DNA of 64,000 bases from positions 85,560,001 to 85,624,000 of the forward strand of contig JBITNC010000001.1 of assembly GCA_050084985.1 (NCBI GenBank), given 5' to 3'. This DNA comes from Nageia nagi. Its lineage: Eukaryota > Pinophyta. Below, one piece after another: positions 59,231-64,000 of this stretch. Below the pieces are notes generated by a model. That model saw nothing but the letters and a program-made list of their open reading frames with translations, was not told the DNA's origin and ran no database searches. Each line of letters starts with the position of its first letter. Position 1 is the stretch's first letter. A program made the position numbers and the translations under genes.

Positions 59231-59741
59231 CTATATCCTAATAAGGTAACTCCACCTGATACATCAATAGTAATGATCCTATGGGTTATCAATAAAGTCT
59301 TTTCCCTCTCACATTTCTTGTTCAAAATAATAATTTCTTGATCCTTATGGTATATATTGTCCATAAACCACTATATGAATGACCACTACTCATTTGGTAG
59401 ATGCATGTCCACCTTCTTTTTTAGTTTCTTAAGAGACTACTCTATGGATGTAATCTATTCATCCTTAGCTAATATTATAGCCTATAAGGTGGATACCAAT
59501 GTCTTTAGACACTTGAACCTCTTAACCTCAACTTGTAGTATTGTAATCTATGCAACACTCTCTCCTATAAATAAAAAATTATCACATGTCAATTTTCTTA
59601 ACCTTGTAAACCAATATCCAAAAAGGTAATAAATGAACAAGTATGTTACCTATTACCACTAGTGGAATGGTCTCGATTAGGGCCATAAATCTTGGTGCTG
59701 GTCTTGGTGCTCCTTGAATGAGAATATAGTGCATGGGATTT
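59231..59741. other. Spacer between element D and PMD copy 2
   Basis: No separate gene. A plus-strand open frame at 59357-59629 has no recognisable motif and lies over possible C-terminal sequence of the minus-strand PMD gene. Confidence 0.4.
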
Positions 59742-60875
59742 TCAACCTATTTTTGGGTCTTCATCTGAAGACCCCTCTAAAGATGCCACCATCTTCTCCT
59801 CCTAGTCATCATCATCCATCCCTAAAGGGGTTGGATGTATATTATCCCACCATGACATGAATCCTCTTGTAATATTGGGTACCATAGAGATATCTATAGT
59901 TAGATCTAATTTCATAGGTTCCTCCTAGGTGATCACCCAGGCTAATATGATCTATGCTCTGGGTGGAGCATCTTTCTATCCTATATAGTCAATAATAGAT
60001 GGGGGTAGGTGGAATCTCTTGTCAAATATTAAACTAGCATAATACTCATTAGGGCAAGTAGGGCTCCACCAACTTCCTTTAGGTATAGAGGAAGCAAGGT
60101 TGCCTCACCTAAGAAAGTTAATGGGAATTTTTCTCCTAGATAAAAATTTGCATAGGATATCTATATCATGTTCTCAGGTTAGAGTGCATTTATCTCTTAA
60201 CCTCACGTCTAGTGTATGCGAGTACATGTACTTATGTGATTGAAAAACCCAACAAGTCAAGGTGATATCTAAGGGATCATCCCTCATCGTTTGTAACCCT
60301 ATAAGATGAATAATATTAATCTTATCATATGTCCATATTTGAAGGAGCCTTGTGTAGGCTATTATGATGTTGAATTTATCAATGCTCACAAAATTGTAGA
60401 TGCCCTTATAGAGCTAGGCCAAAACCAAAGGTGCCCATGCAAATGAAGGAAATAAGAAGCCTTAGGTGCTAACCTAGAAAGATAAACCTACATACCATTA
60501 TGAGGTGAGCAACTTTGTGCTTCCAATCATGATCCTCTTTCCCTATAAACCATAATCAGAGTTGCTACCTCTTATTATTATTTGATACCTTAGCTTGATG
60601 AACTAGCCAAACTCATCTAGGAATTCCCCATATTCTATATACATCTAATAGAGTGACCATCATTTTACCTAGGGGTAGGTGGAATGAGTTGGTTTCTTAA
60701 TCCCACCTTTCCTCCAAGGTTGTAAGGAGAGGTATCTCATGCTAGATGTGCTCGATGATTGCTAAATCATTAAGTCTAGTTTGCATGAGGATGTCATCCT
60801 CATGGTTCATTCACTTCCACCCTAATGCCTTCTATAAGGTTGCTATAGATATGGTTCCACCCTAAATATGTACTT
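59742..60875 (-). pseudogene. Plant mobile domain (PMD) protein remnant, copy 2
   Basis: Minus-strand blocks in family order: TRLNDLAIIEHI, EERWD followed by a stop then ETNSFHLPLGKMMVTLLDVY (60715-60640), FAWAPLVLA (stop) LYKGIYNFV (60450-60390), YTRLLQIWTYDKINIIHL (about 60355-60300) and a C-terminal GFMSWWDNIHPTPLG (59870-59825). Several frame changes and stops. It matches copy 1 (5390-6560) block for block, but the two are too different to be a recent duplication. As in copy 1, an LTR-like block of the same family lies to the right (1.2 kb) in the opposite sense. Confidence 0.75.
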
Positions 60876-62105
60876 TATTATCTTGGAAATACAAATAACA
60901 ATATTAATGTTAATAATTAAACAAATTAATCTAAAAAATAGACAAATTTATATGTTTATATGAAAAAATAAGCAATAAAAATAAAATGGCCTCATTGGGG
61001 GAAATATACACACTCAAATGGCCTAAATGAGGAAGCATTAGGGTTTCATATGCAACACATGGTAAGAAAAGTTTTAAAAATGGAATCAAAGAGTAAAAAA
61101 AAATGACATCATGCATAAATGGCAAGCTTCAAAGATAATTAGCCATGTGACTTTTCCTCTTGGATAAGGGACTCTCAACCAACCACCAATCTTGGTTGAC
61201 CATGTCAAGTAGAGGATAATGAATGGTAGAAAGCAAGAGAAAATTATACATTATAATGGTAGAAAGGTCAACCACTCATCCAAATAAGAGAAGTGCAATA
61301 GACCTCAAACAACTAAAAGATAAAAGGTACAAATGAAAAGACAAACCCCTAACCCTATTTTTTAAAAATAAACCTAACAAATTCCTCTTTTCAAATATCA
61401 AAATTTATGCTTGGAAAATGATTCCTAATATGTGTGAAATGTTAACAAAATTTTTAATTACAAATGCATCTTTTTCAAAAACTAATTTTGTTACATTCAT
61501 ATAGCCAACGATATGCAAATAGTGTAATTAGAGTTAAATCTAACACATGCTGGTTAGAAATGGTAAAAAGGTAAGTTCAAATGTTTACATTATGTATTAA
61601 TGGATAAATTAACGTTAATTCATTTTCAATATTTATTTATATTAAATGGATTCTTCTAGTGACATGATTTTTGCAAAATTAGGAATATATTTAAGTGCTA
61701 TATTTTAATTCTAATTTTATTAGATCTAAATACATGTATAAATGGGAAGATGCTTGATGAATACATGGAGATTTTGATTTATAAAAATCTAATTTAATTA
61801 AATGGAAATATCAAACTTTGATTTTTAAATTTATGCATATTTTTGAAATGGTAAATATTTAAATATTTATTTTTCACTAACAATTGAGTGTGCTATTTCA
61901 CATGAAGTATAATTCTATTGATATCACATAGTCAATAGTGTGACATAAGTGAAATTATGGTTTCTTTTAGATATAGATTATATTATTATAGTTTCAAGAA
62001 ATAAAAATAATTTTTATCATAAATATATAGTTGCTCAATATTTAAAATGCATAATAGGTCAAAATTGGTCAAATTATTACTCACATACTAAATATTAAGT
62101 AATAT
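60876..62105. other. Spacer between PMD copy 2 and LTR-like block
   Basis: AT-rich; no gene seen. The position corresponds to 6561-8031 next to copy 1. Confidence 0.45.
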
Positions 62106-62943
62106 TGTAGACATCCAAACATAGTCCCTCTTTCATCAAATAGAAGAAGGATGAAAAAATAACAAGTAAATATAGAGTTTTTTAAGGGCACCCAAATTTT
62201 GGTGACCTAGACCCAATTGTTAATGACTCAAGTTAATCAATAACATATGATACCCAATCACCAATGAGTTTGTAGAAAGAAAGCAAAAAAGGTAAGATTT
62301 TAACATCTTGGGAAGAAAGTAAGAGGATGATTCATTGTACAAAATCAATCCCATGCCCTCCCACTTTATATTAATATGAAAACTAGGCTATATGAGGATT
62401 TTTATCTAGATCATGGTCCAAAAATTAACAGTTTCAATGTTGGCCAACTCTATAAATAAAGCCTTCAATATGAAGCAACATCCTGAACCCAAATTGAATG
62501 CAACCTTATGTTATTGAACTACATCCAGAGTTTTGAGTATATTGTATTTAATTGATTATTTACATACATGCTTATTTATGTTTATTCACATTGATTTCAT
62601 AGCATGAGTAATTTTTTTTTGATGTTTTTATTATTCACATGTGTGCAAGATCTATAGGTGTGAAATAACTAAAATGAGTAAAGAAGAGCTAAGGAGCTAA
62701 CCAAAAGGGAAGCAATCAACATTATTCTCTTTTTCTTCTATAGGTTTCATAAAGCATTACTTGGAGCTTGTAAACACTAGAAAATAAGGCCTCCAAGAGT
62801 CCCATATTATCTATTGTACTAAAGCCCTCCATCCAATGCAAAATTGTAATCAAAATTAAGGTGTATGCATCAGTAATAGAGAATGGTGTTGATTGTGATA
62901 TCTCTCATCTTATTTGTTAGCAATGTTATTTTTTGAGTAAACA
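62106..62943 (+). mobile_element. LTR-like block, copy 2
   Basis: TGTAGACATCC... to ...TTGAGTAAACA, collinear with 8032-8876. TATA box TATAAATAA at 62451-62459 followed by AGCCTTCA. Directly after its end comes TTATGGTGCTATAAGGAGGG, faintly like a primer-binding site, so this could be a 5' LTR of something running off the window; flanking 5-mers do not match. Confidence 0.5.
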
Positions 62944-63555
62944 TTATGGTGCTATAAGGAGGGCTCCTTGCACACAAGCTACATCAAAAATGAGGTGTTG
63001 GGTTTTTTTTTTATGTTTTAGTATTCATTTTGGTATCTTGTATATTATGGTATTGTTACTTATTTTGTGTTATTTTCTATTTTTTTATTTGTAACTTAGG
63101 AATTAAAATGGAATATGGAAATAAACCCCTTTTCTAAGATTTTTGTGCTCAAATTGCATATAGGAAGGGTAGATGAATGTTTAGGTAATATGCATTGTTT
63201 TACTTTATTTTAGTAAATTGCATGAATGTCATTTATCTCTTTTTTCTTTGGGTAGGGATTGTATCAAAAAATTCACCTAAAACTTACTATTATGCCCACT
63301 TATGCTCTCCCTTTGTATTGAAAGGTGATCTTAAGTGACCAAAATGGGTGTAATAGGAAGATAGTAAATGAACCCTTTTTCTTTTCTCACTTTATCTCCC
63401 TAAGATTGGTAATAAACTCTCATTAAATTACTTTCACACTTGAAAATGGTAATTAATTTTCATTAAGAATGGAATGAATATAAGGCTAATTTACCAAGTT
63501 TAAGGTAGATTTGAACACATTAAATTGGTTAATTTATTAGGTGGGTATTTACCAT
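62944..63555. other. AT-rich DNA after LTR-like block 2
   Basis: No gene. Scattered motifs of the following repeat (ACTTGAAA, AATTTTCATTAA) appear from about 63400. Confidence 0.45.
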
Positions 63556-63850
63556 CACATTAATACTCTTTCTTATCTACCTTATCACTTTGAAAAGAGG
63601 TCCAAGGATTATGACTTGAAGAGGAGTTAAAGAATTTCATTTAAAGGAAATTTACTTCACATTAATACTCTTTCTTGTGTACCTTACTAATTTGAAAGGA
63701 GGTTAAAGGATTGTGACTCAAATATGAGTTAAATAATTTCATTTAAGGTAACTACACTCACTTAATGGCTTCTTATATGTCTACCCTTACCACTCTGAAA
63801 GGAGGTCAAAGGTAGATGTTACTAATAAGAAGAGGTAATAAACTACACAT
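63556..63850 (+). repeat. Tandem repeat of about 101 bp, three copies
   Basis: Units start at 63556, 63658 and 63759. Shared blocks: CACATTAATACTCTTTCTT, TACCTTA..A.TTTGAAA.GAG, GTCAAAGGA, GAGTTAAA.AATTTCATTTAA. The third is more diverged and shorter. Confidence 0.8.
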
Positions 63851-64000
63851 AAACACTTCTACACTTGAAAGGAGTAAATGAACTTCATTTAGCTTTGGTT
63901 AAAGAATCACACTAAAAGGGTAATGAATCTCATGGGTTAGATCAAGACTCATTAATTAAAACACTATTTTTTTCACATTAAAAAAAATATAATAAAAGGA

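Noticed and set aside
59357-59629. Plus-strand 90-codon open frame with hydrophobic N-terminus
   Set aside because: No motif, and it lies antisense to possible C-terminal PMD sequence; no reason to prefer it.
8032-62943. The two LTR-like blocks (8032-8876 and 62106-62943) as the LTR pair of one giant element
   Set aside because: They are 54 kb apart, heavily diverged, have no matching target duplication, and each has its own PMD remnant beside it; two separate insertions fit better.
1-64000. CRISPR arrays, bacterial operons, rRNA or tRNA genes
   Set aside because: None seen. Repeats are tandem without unique spacers, and the Met-tRNA matches are retroelement primer-binding sites.

Overview
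This window is plant nuclear intergenic DNA: strongly AT-rich, with no intact host gene, no operon-like organisation and no rRNA or tRNA gene that I could see. It is made of nested, mostly long-dead retroelements. I recognise Ty3/gypsy (chromovirus and Tat-like), Ty1/copia (SIRE/Maximus-like) and L1-type LINE remnants, one TIR DNA element, two plant-mobile-domain (PMD) gene remnants, and many local tandem repeats. The families are seed-plant families. The amount of old, unremoved decay suggests a large-genome plant, perhaps a gymnosperm, but the species cannot be told from the sequence.

Layout, left to right. 0-9 kb: a 1.2-kb TIR element (2503-3723), a 52-bp minisatellite (4762-5036), a minus-strand PMD remnant (5390-6560) and an LTR-like block (8032-8876). 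9-13 kb: two generations of local tandem duplication, then a minus-strand gag remnant. 13-20 kb: a full-length decayed chromovirus, element A (13105-18965), which splits that gag gene; the gag N-terminal half lies at 18971-20310. 20.9-22.6 kb: minus-strand L1 remnants. 23-29 kb: element C (22996-29328), a copia element with >2-kb LTRs, gag only, no pol. 29-39.6 kb: mostly featureless AT-rich DNA with a TG-rich microsatellite, an orphan gag with its 5' LTR (element F, 32663-35760) and a 300-bp tandem duplication. 39.6-46.1 kb: element B, a Tat-like gypsy element with a perfect TSD but an internal deletion that removed RNase H and half of integrase. 46.9-59.2 kb: element D, a gypsy element with 1.2-kb LTRs. 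Its gag is interrupted by a very young 1.7-kb non-autonomous LTR element (49224-50928). Its pol has been replaced by a minus-strand Tat-like pol fragment (element E), followed by a long unrecognised reading frame. 59.2-64 kb: a second minus-strand PMD remnant and a second copy of the LTR-like block seen at 8 kb, then a 101-bp tandem repeat.

Four elements have both LTR boundaries and target-site duplications that I could place: B (gtgac, exact), C (atatg, exact) and the young element (tagaa, exact), plus A (tagtc/tattc, one mismatch). D has a weaker 4-of-5 match (tgtta/tatta). Decay is dominated by C-to-T/G-to-A changes: many in-frame stops fall where these families have Gln, Trp or Arg. The young element is the exception, with near-identical LTRs and retained CpG sites.

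Most unusual observations: (1) a traceable reading frame of roughly 1,000 codons downstream of integrase in E that I cannot assign; (2) two PMD genes, each antisense to a copy of the same LTR-like block lying 1.2-1.5 kb away; (3) the young non-autonomous element, which keeps a chromodomain tail and carries two LTR-end/primer-binding-site junctions.
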